A DNA stretch of 64,000 bases. Origin: Luteirhabdus pelagi (GTDB lineage Bacteria; Bacteroidota; Bacteroidia; Flavobacteriales; Flavobacteriaceae). The translations under genes were made by a program, and so were the position numbers. Shown here in pieces: positions 44,921 to 54,638 of this stretch. The DNA is taken from positions 1-64,000 of the forward strand of contig NZ_JAECMS010000001.1 of assembly GCF_016827595.1 (NCBI RefSeq). Reading direction: 5' to 3'. The stretch's first letter is position 1. Each line of letters begins with the position of its first letter. The notes beneath the pieces are model-generated. The model ran no database searches. It was not told where the DNA came from and saw only the letters and a list, made by a program, of their open reading frames with translations.

Positions 44921-45826
44921 ATGAAAAAGCTGTCAAAGCTGTTAATACTACTTTTTACAGTTTTCGCGTATGGACAAACTTCCCATTTTGTAGAAATTGA
45001 AGGCGGTAGGCTTCACTATAAAACCATCGGAAGCGGAACACCTATATTGATAATTAACGGTGGCCCTGGGTTTAACAGTGAAGGCTTTCTTCCCATGGCT
45101 ACCAAAATCGCCGAAATGGGATACCAAACAATTTTGTACGATCAGCGCGGAACGGGTAAGTCTACCTTGGAAACTGTTTCTCCAGAAACCATCACTTTGG
45201 ATTTGATGAATAGCGATATTGAAGCTATTCGAAAGGACATGCAACTTGAAGAGTGGATTGTGCTTGGGCATTCCTTCGGAGGTATGATGGCCAATTATTA
45301 TGCAGCGCATTACCCTGAACGCGTTTCCGCCATGATCCAATCTTCTTCGGGCGGCATGAATCTCGACTTAATGGCATCCGCAAGGAATGGTGTTACCGAT
45401 AAATTGACCACTAAGGAAGCCGATTCGCTCATCTATTGGCAGCAACGGTATGCTAGAACACAGGATACTAAAGATCGTAGAAGATATGTACGGTATATGG
45501 CAAAAGCGTATGTCCATAACGATTCGCACGCAACTGCTGTGGCCGATCGACTTATGGAGGGGAATCTTCAACTAAATAGAATGGTATGGAATGATCTTCA
45601 GGAGATAGCTTTCGACTGCTCAGAGGCCTTGAAGAGCTTTACAAAACCTGTTTTAATACTCTACGGTAAAAACGATGTGGTCCCCGTGGAAATTGCTACT
45701 GGAATGGCTAATATCTATCCAAACGCTACTTTGGTCCCGATGGAAAATTGTGGTCATTACGGATGGCTGGATAATCCCAAAACATATTATGGCAGTATTA
45801 AAACATTTATTTCATCACTTAATTAA
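44921..45826 (+). CDS. Exported alpha/beta hydrolase, proline iminopeptidase-like
   Basis: The 301-residue product has a signal peptide (KLLILLFTVFAYGQ) and an alpha/beta-hydrolase fold: oxyanion motif NGGPGFNSEGF, YDQRGTGKST, nucleophile elbow GHSFGGMM with Ser118, and the acid and His near YGKNDVVP and ENCGHYGWLDNP. The opening VEIEGGRLHYKTIG and the GGPG motif resemble proline iminopeptidases (peptidase S33). An ATG three codons earlier (44912) is also possible. It is divergent from katG. Confidence 0.88.
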   Translation: MKKLSKLLILLFTVFAYGQTSHFVEIEGGRLHYKTIGSGTPILIINGGPGFNSEGFLPMATKIAEMGYQTILYDQRGTGKSTLETVSPETITLDLMNSDIEAIRKDMQLEEWIVLGHSFGGMMANYYAAHYPERVSAMIQSSSGGMNLDLMASARNGVTDKLTTKEADSLIYWQQRYARTQDTKDRRRYVRYMAKAYVHNDSHATAVADRLMEGNLQLNRMVWNDLQEIAFDCSEALKSFTKPVLILYGKNDVVPVEIATGMANIYPNATLVPMENCGHYGWLDNPKTYYGSIKTFISSLN

Positions 45827-45860
45827 ATCGTGTTAAACGAATTTATTAAAAGTTAGTCCT

Positions 45861-46628
45861 ATGTTGAAATTCTTTAGACGTATTCGAAAAAATTTGATCG
45901 AAGAGAAAAAAGTAAAGAATTATCTTCTTTATGCCATTGGCGAAATAGTATTGGTCGTTATTGGTATCCTAATTGCCTTGGCCATTAACAACGCTCAACT
46001 TCGAAGTACTAAAAAAGATAAGGAACAGGTATACCTTTCTGGGCTTCATGAAGAATTCGAGACAAGCTTGCGCAAACTGGAAGTATTGCGCGACGTCAAT
46101 AATCAGAATTTGGAAGGTTCCAAACAACTGCTGTCCTTTATTGAAAGTGATAGTCTGGAGATTTCAGAACAGGAATTATCTAACATATTAATCAAGACCT
46201 TTGCTTTCGACATTGCCTATAATCCCAATAAATCGTTGTTGGAAGAGATGATTAGTTCTGGAAGCTTAAAGGATCTTTCCAACACAAAGCTTCGTATACA
46301 ACTTACCAATTGGATATCTACATTGGAAGACATCGCTAAGCAGGAAGAAGAACTGCGTATTCAACGTCAATTTGTAACCGATATGATGCGAAGGGATAGT
46401 TTAAGCGTTCGAACTATTTTTGATGATAGCGGGATTAGTAACGACTTGGGAATTCCATTGGCGATAAAACCTATATCGAACCGCGCCTTATTATCTTCTC
46501 CCGAATTTGAAAACAATGTATTGCTCTTTCTGATAACGGCAAATGCCACCGAGCAAATGCATTATATACCGCTGTATTCAGATTTGAAGAATATAGTAGC
46601 TTCTTTAGAGGCAGAACTCGAATATTGA
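45861..46628 (+). CDS. DUF6090 family membrane protein
   Basis: The 255-residue product opens with FFRRIRKNLIEEKKVKNYLLYAIGEIVLVVIGILIALAIN, split here as FFRRIRKNLIEE and YAIGEIVLVVIGILIALAIN, the hallmark of DUF6090 proteins, which are numerous in Flavobacteriaceae. One membrane helix (about residues 31-48) is followed by a helical extracytoplasmic region with likely coiled coils. The function is unknown. It stands alone between the hydrolase and a lipoprotein gene. Confidence 0.88.
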   Translation: MLKFFRRIRKNLIEEKKVKNYLLYAIGEIVLVVIGILIALAINNAQLRSTKKDKEQVYLSGLHEEFETSLRKLEVLRDVNNQNLEGSKQLLSFIESDSLEISEQELSNILIKTFAFDIAYNPNKSLLEEMISSGSLKDLSNTKLRIQLTNWISTLEDIAKQEEELRIQRQFVTDMMRRDSLSVRTIFDDSGISNDLGIPLAIKPISNRALLSSPEFENNVLLFLITANATEQMHYIPLYSDLKNIVASLEAELEY

Positions 46629-46709
46629 TAATGGTATAAACCTTATGATTTTCTTAAGCAATTGCTGTTGGTTCAAGTGCTACCTTTACTATAGACACGG
46701 CACCAACCA

Positions 46710-47339
46710 ATGATGAAGCTATTAGCCATAACATTTTTGCTTTTTTGTCTGCTAACAGCTTGCAAGGAGCATTCATCACAACCAAGAGATAAGGATTTTA
46801 ATACCAAATCCGAGATTACTACTAGTAGCAATCACTTTCGAATTGGGAATTCCTCAGCTGGTATTTTTAAATTGGGCGATTCGCTTCCAACCGCTGCTTT
46901 TTACCATGAGTATTCTATTTCAACCAAGGAAATCGTAAAGCGTTCAGAAGGAAGTATGGTTACCACAATGGTATATACTGTTTCAGATGATGAAGAGGAG
47001 TTACTGCAATTAAAACCCTCTTATCGAAATAAGCATATCATTGGAGAAATCATAATTCTTTCACCCCTATTTAAAACACCTAAAGGTATTGGTGTTGGTT
47101 CCGATTTAAATTCCTTTTTTAAAGCTTATCCCGATGGTATTCTTTGGTATACCTATGTCAGCGATCGTTTCGTGGCAGAGACCGAACAATTGGAGGCGCA
47201 ATTTCTACTAGATGAAGATGGTTTTACAGCTACGGTTTCATCCGATGAAGAAATTATACCGTTAAAGCGTACTACCTTTAAGCCCGATACCGAAATCAAA
47301 AGAATTCGGCTATGGAAAGTCCAAAATTATATCGACTAG
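46710..47339 (+). CDS. Hypothetical lipoprotein
   Basis: The 209-residue product has a lipoprotein signal (LAITFLLFCLLTAC, Cys18) followed by a polar linker. The mature part has HFRIGNSSAGIFKLGDSLP, and GIGVGSDLNSFFKAYPDGILWY, a pattern that recalls small beta-rich proteins in which a domain tests for a conserved G-x-G-S turn. No family is named with confidence. It may be co-transcribed with the next gene 54 bp downstream. Confidence 0.7.
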   Translation: MMKLLAITFLLFCLLTACKEHSSQPRDKDFNTKSEITTSSNHFRIGNSSAGIFKLGDSLPTAAFYHEYSISTKEIVKRSEGSMVTTMVYTVSDDEEELLQLKPSYRNKHIIGEIIILSPLFKTPKGIGVGSDLNSFFKAYPDGILWYTYVSDRFVAETEQLEAQFLLDEDGFTATVSSDEEIIPLKRTTFKPDTEIKRIRLWKVQNYID

Positions 47340-47393
47340 AATAGTTTGGGTCTCACTTCTAATTTGCGATATTTGTGCGATAACGCTCCTTAA

Positions 47394-47930
47394 GTGAAGT
47401 TCAAGATAATCGCCATAGTACTTTTAATCGCGCTGGTTGTGCCCACAACGGCGACGTTTTTTTGGCTTCAACGCGAAAAAGCCATACTGAAGAAAGAGGT
47501 AAAACATCGTATGATGAAGGTTACTTCAGAAGAAGAACTCGTGTTACTTAGCTTTACTGAAACCGAAATATCCGAAAAACTACGTTGGGAGCATAGCAAG
47601 GAATTCGAGTTTGAAGGGCAGATGTATGATATCGTGAAAAGTAAAAAGGAAGGCGATAGAATATACTATTGGTGCTGGCTGGATGCAGAAGAGACGGAAC
47701 TTAACCAGAAACTCGCCAAGCTAACTTCCGACGTATTCGGTAGAATCCCCAATAACCGTAAGAAACAACAAACACTGCTCTCTTTTTATCGAACCCTTTA
47801 TGTAAACCAGCCCATGGCTTGGTCGTTTACTACTACGGTGGACTCAAAACATAAAATAGCTAGTACACTTCAATTACATATTGAAGAAAAGAATAACATT
47901 CCTCCTACCCCTCCTCCAAAAGTTGTATAA
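47394..47930 (+). CDS. Hypothetical exported protein
   Basis: The 178-residue product starts with GTG at 47394, directly before a hydrophobic signal or anchor (FKIIAIVLLIALVVPTTATFFWL). The rest is charged, with SEKLRWEHSKEFEFEGQMYDI and YYWCWLDAEETELNQKL, and ends with a proline tail (NIPPTPPPKVV). This layout (small periplasmic protein with GEMYDIV-like centre) is known to me in Bacteroidota as an uncharacterised protein often near TonB-dependent receptors. It precedes the receptor gene by 79 bp, so a joint role is possible. Confidence 0.7.
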   Translation: MKFKIIAIVLLIALVVPTTATFFWLQREKAILKKEVKHRMMKVTSEEELVLLSFTETEISEKLRWEHSKEFEFEGQMYDIVKSKKEGDRIYYWCWLDAEETELNQKLAKLTSDVFGRIPNNRKKQQTLLSFYRTLYVNQPMAWSFTTTVDSKHKIASTLQLHIEEKNNIPPTPPPKVV

Positions 47931-48009
47931 CTCACGAATGCCTTAAAACTAGAAAGGTATATTTTTTGTGCCTTTCGTATTCAACTAAATATCTATAATC
48001 CAACTTATA

Positions 48010-50412
48010 ATGAAATATATTATTAGTCTGGGATTGTTGCTGTGTAGTCTTATAGCATCCTCCCAAACCCTAACCGTTCTCGATGCTGAAAACCAACATC
48101 CCATCGAGATGGTTACCATCATCAGTAAAGATCCTAACGTCTATGCCATCACAAATGCCGATGGAAAAGCAGACATCAGCGATTTCGAAACTGCTGAAAA
48201 AATCGAAATACGAACCCTTGGTTATAAAACACTAATCAAGAGCTATACTGAGCTAAGCAACGACGATTTCATCGTTACTATGGAAGAATCGAACCTTAGT
48301 CTAGATGAAGTGGTGGTCTCCGCTACGCGTTGGCGTCAGCGTTCCGACGATATTCCGGCGAAGGTCATTTCCATTTCACCGCAAGAAGTGAAACTTCAGA
48401 ATCCACAAACCGCGGCAGACCTTTTGAGCGTTTCCGGAAAGGTATACGTCCAAAAAAGTCAGCAAGGCGGTGGAAGCCCGATGATTCGCGGTTTTGCAAC
48501 CAACCGATTGGTCTATACCATCGATGGTGTTCGAATGAATACCGCTATTTTCCGTGGTGGAAACATCCAAAATGTAATTAATATCGATCCGTTTGCCGTG
48601 GAAGGCACCGAAGTATTGTTCGGTCCGGGATCGGTTATTTATGGAAGTGACGCCATCGGAGGCGTGATGAGTTTTCAGACCTTGACCCCTCAGTTTTCCC
48701 TAGATGATAAACCATTTATCTCTGGAAATGCGGTGGCGCGATTTTCTTCAGCTAACAACGAAAAAACGGGTCACTTCGATGTGAACGTCGGTTGGAAGAA
48801 ATGGGCGTTTGTGTCCAGCATCAGTTCCTGGGACTATGACCATCTCCGACAAGGAAGTCACGGTCCAGACGATTACGTAAAGCCGTATTATGTGCAGCGT
48901 CAGGACAGCATGGATGTAGTCGTTCGTCAGGATGATCCACTGCTTCAGGTTCCTTCGGCTTATTCGCAAGTGAATATGATGCAAAAAGTTCGTTTTCAAC
49001 CCAACAAAAACTGGGACTTTGTATATGGTTTCCATTATTCTGAAACTTCGCCCTATGGTCGCTATGACCGTCACAACAGACGACGCGACAATGCCCCTCG
49101 TTATGGAGAATGGGATTATGGGCCGCAGCAATGGTTGATGAACAATTTGAATATTTCCCACAGTGCCGAAAGCGGGTTGTTCAATGAAGTATCGCTTCGC
49201 TTGGCACAACAATCATTTGAAGAAAGCAGAATTAGCAGAAATTTCAATAGCCCCGACCGTGAGAGCAATATTGAAGAAGTGGAAGCTTATTCCGCCAATT
49301 TAGATTTTGTGAAGCCAGTAGGTGCCCAACACACCCTATTTTATGGTGCAGAATATGTAGGAAATGATGTTACTTCCATCGGACGAATACGCAATATTGA
49401 AACCGACGAAGAAATGGAGGGCCCTGCGCGTTATCCACAAGCTACTTGGCAGTCGATGGCGGTGTATGTGAATGATGAGTTTAAGCCATCTGACCAGTTT
49501 ACCGTACAGGGAGGAATTCGCTACAATCACTTTTTATTGGATGCTGAATTTGATACGACCTTCTACCCTTTTCCGTTTACGGAAGCCAATATCGATAATG
49601 GTTCGTTAACGGGAAGTATTGGAGGGGTATATCGACCCGATAATACGTGGGTATTGAGCACCAACTTCGGAACTGCTTTCCGTTCTCCTAATGTAGATGA
49701 TATTGGGAAGGTGTTCGATTCTGAACCCGGTGCTGTAACCGTACCCAACCCAGATCTTGATGCTGAATATGCCTATAATGTTGATGTAAGCGTTGCGAAA
49801 GTTATTGATGATGTCGTAAAGTTAGATGTTACAGGATATTATACCAGATTGAAGAATGCCTTGGTGCGACGCGATTTTCAGTTGAATGGACAGGATAGCA
49901 TTGTATATGCCGGTGAACTTAGCAAAGTACAAGCCATTCAAAATGCTGCCGAAGCGAATGTGTATGGTATTCAGGCAGGTGTTGAAGTGAAGCTTCCGGC
50001 TGGATTCAAATTCTCAACAGATTTGAACTTCCAACACGGCGAAGAGGAATTGGATGATGGTAGCGAAAGTACGTCACGTCACGCAGCGCCATTTTTTGGG
50101 GTAAGCCGCCTTACGTTTAAGGCAGACGACCTTAGTCTTCAACTGTATACCGAATATCAAGGAGAACGTTCTTTCGAGGATCTCCCGGTTAGTGAGCAAG
50201 ATAAGGATGAAATCTATGCAAAGGATGCCAATGGAAATAACTATTCTCCTTCGTGGTACACCCTAAATTTAAAAGGAAGTTACGAGTTGACCGAACGATT
50301 TGCGGTAAATGCAGGATTGGAAAACATCACCGATCAGCGCTATCGACCATATAGTTCGGGAATTTCAGCACCCGGAAGGAATTTTATTCTTTCATTGCAG
50401 GCAAACTTCTAA
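48010..50412 (+). CDS. TonB-dependent outer-membrane receptor
   Basis: The 800-residue product has a signal peptide (YIISLGLLLCSLIASSQ), a carboxypeptidase-regulatory-like domain (about residues 20-95), a plug domain (about 98-225; LDEVVVSATRWRQ, GGSPMIRGFATNRLVYTIDG, FGPGSVIYGSDAIGGVMSF) and a 22-strand barrel ending in NFILSLQANF with the usual terminal Phe. There is no SusD partner, so it belongs to the metal-chelate or cofactor type rather than the glycan type; the plug sequence around TIDGVRMN resembles heme/hemoglobin receptors, but that is weak. A strong terminator follows. Confidence 0.92.
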   Translation: MKYIISLGLLLCSLIASSQTLTVLDAENQHPIEMVTIISKDPNVYAITNADGKADISDFETAEKIEIRTLGYKTLIKSYTELSNDDFIVTMEESNLSLDEVVVSATRWRQRSDDIPAKVISISPQEVKLQNPQTAADLLSVSGKVYVQKSQQGGGSPMIRGFATNRLVYTIDGVRMNTAIFRGGNIQNVINIDPFAVEGTEVLFGPGSVIYGSDAIGGVMSFQTLTPQFSLDDKPFISGNAVARFSSANNEKTGHFDVNVGWKKWAFVSSISSWDYDHLRQGSHGPDDYVKPYYVQRQDSMDVVVRQDDPLLQVPSAYSQVNMMQKVRFQPNKNWDFVYGFHYSETSPYGRYDRHNRRRDNAPRYGEWDYGPQQWLMNNLNISHSAESGLFNEVSLRLAQQSFEESRISRNFNSPDRESNIEEVEAYSANLDFVKPVGAQHTLFYGAEYVGNDVTSIGRIRNIETDEEMEGPARYPQATWQSMAVYVNDEFKPSDQFTVQGGIRYNHFLLDAEFDTTFYPFPFTEANIDNGSLTGSIGGVYRPDNTWVLSTNFGTAFRSPNVDDIGKVFDSEPGAVTVPNPDLDAEYAYNVDVSVAKVIDDVVKLDVTGYYTRLKNALVRRDFQLNGQDSIVYAGELSKVQAIQNAAEANVYGIQAGVEVKLPAGFKFSTDLNFQHGEEELDDGSESTSRHAAPFFGVSRLTFKADDLSLQLYTEYQGERSFEDLPVSEQDKDEIYAKDANGNNYSPSWYTLNLKGSYELTERFAVNAGLENITDQRYRPYSSGISAPGRNFILSLQANF

Positions 50413-50420
50413 AAACAAAA

Positions 50421-50449
50421 AACCCTTCCATATCGGAAGGGTTTTTCTT
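50421..50449. terminator. Bidirectional terminator, TonB receptor / hisS
   Basis: AACCCTTCC (50421-50429) and GGAAGGGTT (50435-50443) form a perfect nine-pair stem with a five-base loop, with an A run before and a T run after. It lies between two convergent genes and can serve both. Confidence 0.9.
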
Positions 50450-50465
50450 TTAAACAGGTTAAATA

Positions 50466-51863
50466 TTATAACAGCTTAGCCCGTAAGCCCACGAACGAAA
50501 CCAATTGCTGTTCGCCCGATTTCATATGTTTTAACGTAAACTTCTCGGCTTTCATCTCGTCGCCACCTGCTAACACGGTAAACGGAATATCCCGCTTGTC
50601 GGCATACTTCATCTGTTTGCCCATTTTTGCTGCATCTGGGTATAATTCAGCTCGAATGCCCTCTGCCCGAAGTTTGGTAACTGCTTTCATGGCATACCGT
50701 GCTTCTTCTTCACCAAAATTGATAAACAACACCTTGGTTCCGGCCATAACGGTCTGCGGAAATAACTCCAATTGCTCCAGTACCAGATAAATTCTATCCA
50801 ATCCGAAGCTGATACCTACACCGCTCATATTCTTCAATCCAAAGATGCCCGTAAGGTCATCGTAGCGACCTCCACCGCCAATACTTCCCATATCGACACC
50901 TTCAGGAGCGGCCACTTCAAAAATAGCACCAGTGTAATAGTTAAGCCCTCTTGCCAAGGTGACGTCAATTTCTAAGGTTGCCGTTTGTAGTTCGATTTCG
51001 GTGAAGGTGTTGGTAATGAATTCAAGTTCTTCAACTCCTTTCATCCCTATTTCAGAAGAAGAAAGCAACTCTTTTAGCAATGCTAGTTTCTCCGAAGCAG
51101 TTCCAGCTATGGTAAACAAGGGTTGTAATTTTTGAATGGCAGCATTGGAGATTCCTTTTTCCTTCATCTCCTCTTCAACCTTCTCCTTCCCTATTTTGTC
51201 AAGTTTGTCGAGGGCAACGGTGAAATCGATAAGTTTATCTTCTGCTCCAATAACTTCTGCAATTCCGCTAAGGATTTTGCGGTTGTTCATTTTAATGGTG
51301 ACACCACCTAGGTTCAATTTGCTGAACACCGTATCATAGAGTTGCACAAACTCTACTTCTTGCCAAAGCGATGTACTTCCTACCACGTCGGCATCGCATT
51401 GGTAGAATTCGCGGAAACGACCTTTCTGCGGACGATCGGCACGCCAGACAGGCTGAATTTGGTAGCGCTTAAATGGGAATTCGATTTCGTTTTGATGTTG
51501 CACCACATAGCGTGCAAAAGGAACGGTAAGATCGTAGCGAAGTGCCTTTTCGGAAATTTTAGGTGTAAGTTCGGTACTGTCCTTTTTTGAATAAACGTCA
51601 TCTTTCACCTTGCGCAGGAAATCGCCGCTATTGAGGATTTTAAAAATCAGTCGGTCGCCTTCCTCGCCATACTTCCCCATCAGTGTTTCGCTGTTTTCGA
51701 AGGAAGGTGTTTCGATAGGTTGAAACCCATACGTTCGGAAGCAATCCCGAATGATATTGATAATATAGTTTCGCTTTATGACTTCTTCAGGAGAGAAATC
51801 TCGGGTTCCTTTTGGAATACTGGGCTTTTTCAACACGCTTTTTTTTGGAGTGACGGTTTTCAA
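50466..51863 (-). CDS. hisS: Histidine-tRNA ligase
   Basis: The 465-residue class II aminoacyl-tRNA synthetase attaches histidine to its tRNA. Motif 1 lies around TRDFSPEEV and [20 protein letters not shown]; motif 2 is [19 protein letters not shown]; the His-specific [15 protein letters not shown] and motif 3 [18 protein letters not shown] are present; the C-terminal anticodon-binding domain covers about residues 365-465. It is a single-gene transcript, divergent from the ABC permease gene. Confidence 0.97.
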   Translation of the reverse strand: MKTVTPKKSVLKKPSIPKGTRDFSPEEVIKRNYIINIIRDCFRTYGFQPIETPSFENSETLMGKYGEEGDRLIFKILNSGDFLRKVKDDVYSKKDSTELTPKISEKALRYDLTVPFARYVVQHQNEIEFPFKRYQIQPVWRADRPQKGRFREFYQCDADVVGSTSLWQEVEFVQLYDTVFSKLNLGGVTIKMNNRKILSGIAEVIGAEDKLIDFTVALDKLDKIGKEKVEEEMKEKGISNAAIQKLQPLFTIAGTASEKLALLKELLSSSEIGMKGVEELEFITNTFTEIELQTATLEIDVTLARGLNYYTGAIFEVAAPEGVDMGSIGGGGRYDDLTGIFGLKNMSGVGISFGLDRIYLVLEQLELFPQTVMAGTKVLFINFGEEEARYAMKAVTKLRAEGIRAELYPDAAKMGKQMKYADKRDIPFTVLAGGDEMKAEKFTLKHMKSGEQQLVSFVGLRAKLL

Positions 51864-51973
51864 CTGAAAACTGCATCACAAAATTATTGTACTACAAATA
51901 TCATAATTTTGGGGCGAACTTGTAACTTTATGGACGTTGAACAGTCTTATGGATAATTGAAAACCGCACTTTC

Positions 51974-53212
51974 ATGTTTAAACTCTTCCGGGAAAATGTT
52001 CGAATCGCCCTCGATTCCATTCGTAGTCAGTTACTTCGAACCATTCTGACCGTTATTATTATAGGAATCGGAATTTGGGCATTGGTCGGTATTTTGAGTG
52101 CTGTAAAGGCGTTGGAGAATACAATTAGTAGCGATTTTGCCTCGATGGGAGCCAATACCTTCAACATTCAGCGGTATGAATTTGAAATCAATAGTCGTGG
52201 TGGCGAACGTGAAAAGATCAATCCGATTATCAGCTACAACGACGTTCGAGAGTTTATCGACATTTATAACTTTCCGATGACACAGGTTTCGGTTTCCTTT
52301 CGGGGAACGGGAACGGCGGAGGTGAAGTACGAAAGTGAAAAGACCGATCCAGAGGTTCAGGTGTACGGCGTAAATGAACATTATTTGGAAAATACCGGAA
52401 CGGAGGTAGAACAGGGAAGAAATTTTACCTATTTCGATATACAAAATAACAGTAAGGTATGCCTGCTGGGTGCCGATTTTAAAAAGAATTTATTCGAAAA
52501 TGAAGATCCCATCGGCAAGACCGTCAGTGTTCGAGGCGTGAAGTTTAAGGTTATCGGACTATTGGAAAGCAAAGGTTCGACTTTTGGAAACAACCAAGAC
52601 TTAAAGGTTTTAATCCCAATTCAAGTGGCACGGGGAATCTTCACCCAGCCCGATATCAATTACAACGTAAGTGTTCGGGTTGATGACAAGGAAGTTATGG
52701 AAGGCGCACAGGATGAGGCCATCATAACCTTTCGGAATATTCGTGGCTTAAATCCAGTCGAAGAAAACAACTTTGGTATTGAGCGAAGCGACGACCTTAT
52801 CAACCGCATTGCAAGCATTACAGGTGTTTTGGAGACCGCGGCGTGGATTATTAGCATCATCACAATTTTAGGGTCTTCTATCGCACTGATGAATATAATG
52901 TTGGTTTCCGTAACGGAACGAACCCGTGAAATTGGAGTTCGAAAGGCGTTAGGCGCAAAGCGATCGACCATTTCCACCCAATTCTTTATAGAAACCATCG
53001 TGATTGGTCAGTTTGGAAGTATATTGGGCATTATTTTGGGTATTCTGACCGGCTTTGCTATTTCATCGATTTTCGAATTCGATTTCTCCATGCCATGGAC
53101 CGCAATGATTGCGGCTACCATCATCACCTTTTTGGTTGCCGTATTGGCTGGTTCCTATCCTGCTACTAAAGCTGCGAAGTTGGATCCGATTGAGAGTTTG
53201 CGGTATGAATAG
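51974..53212 (+). CDS. MacB-type ABC transporter permease
   Basis: The 412-residue product has an N-terminal membrane helix (about residues 19-42), a periplasmic MacB-PCD domain (about 45-245) and a C-terminal FtsX-type unit with three helices (about 285-410; LMNIMLVSVTERTREIGVRKALGAKRS, SYPATKAAKLDPIESLRYE). Such permeases work with a LolD/MacB-like ATPase in export of lipoproteins, peptides or drugs by mechanotransmission. No ATPase gene is adjacent, so its partner is encoded elsewhere. A large inverted repeat lies behind it. Confidence 0.92.
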   Translation: MFKLFRENVRIALDSIRSQLLRTILTVIIIGIGIWALVGILSAVKALENTISSDFASMGANTFNIQRYEFEINSRGGEREKINPIISYNDVREFIDIYNFPMTQVSVSFRGTGTAEVKYESEKTDPEVQVYGVNEHYLENTGTEVEQGRNFTYFDIQNNSKVCLLGADFKKNLFENEDPIGKTVSVRGVKFKVIGLLESKGSTFGNNQDLKVLIPIQVARGIFTQPDINYNVSVRVDDKEVMEGAQDEAIITFRNIRGLNPVEENNFGIERSDDLINRIASITGVLETAAWIISIITILGSSIALMNIMLVSVTERTREIGVRKALGAKRSTISTQFFIETIVIGQFGSILGIILGILTGFAISSIFEFDFSMPWTAMIAATIITFLVAVLAGSYPATKAAKLDPIESLRYE

Positions 53213-53218
53213 CGATCA

Positions 53219-53289
53219 GGACACTTCGAGAGCCTCAGTGTCCCTATTTGATAACTTGGAATGAGGACACTGAGATTCTCGAAGTGTCC
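53219..53289. repeat. Inverted repeat between convergent genes
   Basis: A 25-base sequence starting GGACACTTCGAGA at 53219-53243 recurs inverted at 53265-53289 with two mismatches, separated by 21 bp. Each arm is itself flanked by GGACACT and AGTGTCC. It lacks a T run, so it is not a typical terminator. It resembles the CTTCGA...CTCAGTG type of dispersed extragenic palindrome of flavobacterial genomes. Confidence 0.8.
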
Positions 53290-53313
53290 AAATGCTCAAA
53301 GCGTCCGTAATTA

Positions 53314-53793
53314 CTACTTCGCTTTATCCAAAATATCCTCGAAGAACGCGTATAATTCGCCTTGTGTGATAATCGCCCCTTGTTTTATCAAGGCGAAAAC
53401 GTCCTGTTTCCAATCTTCGCTGAATTTCTTATCGGCGGTGTAGAACTCCACTTCTTCGGTCATATAGTTCTGCTGTAACCAGGTATAGTCTTCTTCCTTG
53501 GTAATGTCCTTCGACTCATCCATTATTTTTAGGGCGATCAGTTTCATCTGCTCTTTTTCAATTTTGAAAAGGAACATCTGTTGTGGAAGTATGTTCTCCA
53601 AGTATTCCGCTTTTTCGAGTACATTGTCCCAAACCAGGTCGCTAAAGGTGTCCAGTTCTTCTTCTACCATCTCCGGCTTTTTGATTTTCATAAACTCCCA
53701 CTCCTTCTTATCGATGGATTGAGTGGCTAAAAAAGTAGCGAACTCTTGGTGAAGTTCCTCGAACTGTTCTTTCGTCAGTCGTGCGTATTTCAT
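53314..53793 (-). CDS. Conserved flavobacterial protein (DUF6495-like)
   Basis: The 159-residue soluble, acidic, mostly helical product opens MKYARLTKEQFEELHQEFA and continues FLATQSIDKKEWEFMK, then VEEELDTFSDLVWDNVLEKA. I associate this strongly conserved start with DUF6495, found in most Flavobacteriaceae; the name is from memory. No motif reveals a function. It is convergent to the permease gene and precedes, in the same direction, nothing obviously linked; the ribosomal operon terminator lies upstream of it. Confidence 0.75.
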   Translation of the reverse strand: MKYARLTKEQFEELHQEFATFLATQSIDKKEWEFMKIKKPEMVEEELDTFSDLVWDNVLEKAEYLENILPQQMFLFKIEKEQMKLIALKIMDESKDITKEEDYTWLQQNYMTEEVEFYTADKKFSEDWKQDVFALIKQGAIITQGELYAFFEDILDKAK

Positions 53794-53824
53794 TGTCGTA
53801 TTACTTCAATAGGTTAAAACAAAA

Positions 53825-53850
53825 AACACCCTCATTGCTGAAGGTGTTTT
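53825..53850 (-). terminator. Terminator of the rpsF-rpsR-rplI operon
   Basis: AACACC (53825-53830) and GGTGTT (53843-53848) form a short stem flanked by an A run on the left, which is a T run on the - strand. It lies about 20 bp behind the rplI stop. Confidence 0.65.
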
Positions 53851-53870
53851 TATATGATTAAGAACGGTTT

Positions 53871-54323
53871 CTAGTTCTCTGCTACAACGTCGAATGTGAA
53901 GTTTTCAATCACATCGCGGTGGAAACGGATCGTCGCTTCATACTGCCCGGTACGCTTAATAGCACCACCAGCGATAGAGATAAATTTCTTCTCGATCGTT
54001 ACACCTTCTTTTTCCAAGGCATCGGCAAGGTCGCCATTGGTTACGGAACCAAAAAGCTTATCGCCTTCACCGGTTTTGGCAGAAATCTTCATCTCAAGGA
54101 TTTCGTTAAGCTTCTCAGCTTGCTCTTTCGCTTCCTCAACGATCTTACGCTCTTTATATTCACGTTGCTTAAGCTTCTCGTCCAATTGCTTTTTTGCAGA
54201 AGGAGTCGCTAGAACAGCTTGACCTTTAGGAATTAGAAAGTTTCTAGCGTATCCATTTTTTACCGTCACAACGTCGTCTGTGAACCCTAGGTTCTCTACG
54301 TCTTGTGTTAATATAATTTCCAT
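53871..54323 (-). CDS. rplI: 50S ribosomal protein L9
   Basis: The 150-residue product has the conserved N-terminal RNA-binding part (MEIILTQDVENLGFTDDVV, VKNGYARNFLIPKGQA), the long connecting helix (about residues 40-75) and a C-terminal domain with KLFGSVTNGDLADAL and RFHRDV. It is last in the rpsF-rpsR-rplI operon, 15 bp behind rpsR. Confidence 0.97.
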   Translation of the reverse strand: MEIILTQDVENLGFTDDVVTVKNGYARNFLIPKGQAVLATPSAKKQLDEKLKQREYKERKIVEEAKEQAEKLNEILEMKISAKTGEGDKLFGSVTNGDLADALEKEGVTIEKKFISIAGGAIKRTGQYEATIRFHRDVIENFTFDVVAEN

Positions 54324-54338
54324 GATACTGTCTTTTTT

Positions 54339-54635
54339 TTATTTGTATAGATCGGTAACGTATGGCATCAAGGCAAGGTGACGTGCGCGTTTAACGGCAG
54401 TTGCCACTTTACGTTGATACTTTAATGAAGTTCCTGTAAGACGGCGAGGTAACAATTTTCCTTGCTCGTTTACGAAGCTCATCAAGAAATCTGGATCTTT
54501 GTAATCGATATACTTGATTCCGGATCTTTTGAACCGACAGTACTTCTTGGCTTTGGTCGTTTCGATATTAAGAGGGGTCAAATAACGAATTTCGCCACCC
54601 TTTTTACCTTTTGCTTGTTGCTGTAGTGTTGCCAT
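54339..54635 (-). CDS. rpsR: 30S ribosomal protein S18
   Basis: The 98-residue product has the S18 core ([33 protein letters not shown]-like region here reading [20 protein letters not shown], then [17 protein letters not shown]). It has the N-terminal extension [20 protein letters not shown] usual in Bacteroidota. It begins 3 bp behind rpsF; S6 and S18 bind each other in the ribosome platform. Confidence 0.97.
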   Translation of the reverse strand: MATLQQQAKGKKGGEIRYLTPLNIETTKAKKYCRFKRSGIKYIDYKDPDFLMSFVNEQGKLLPRRLTGTSLKYQRKVATAVKRARHLALMPYVTDLYK

Positions 54636-54638
54636 GGT

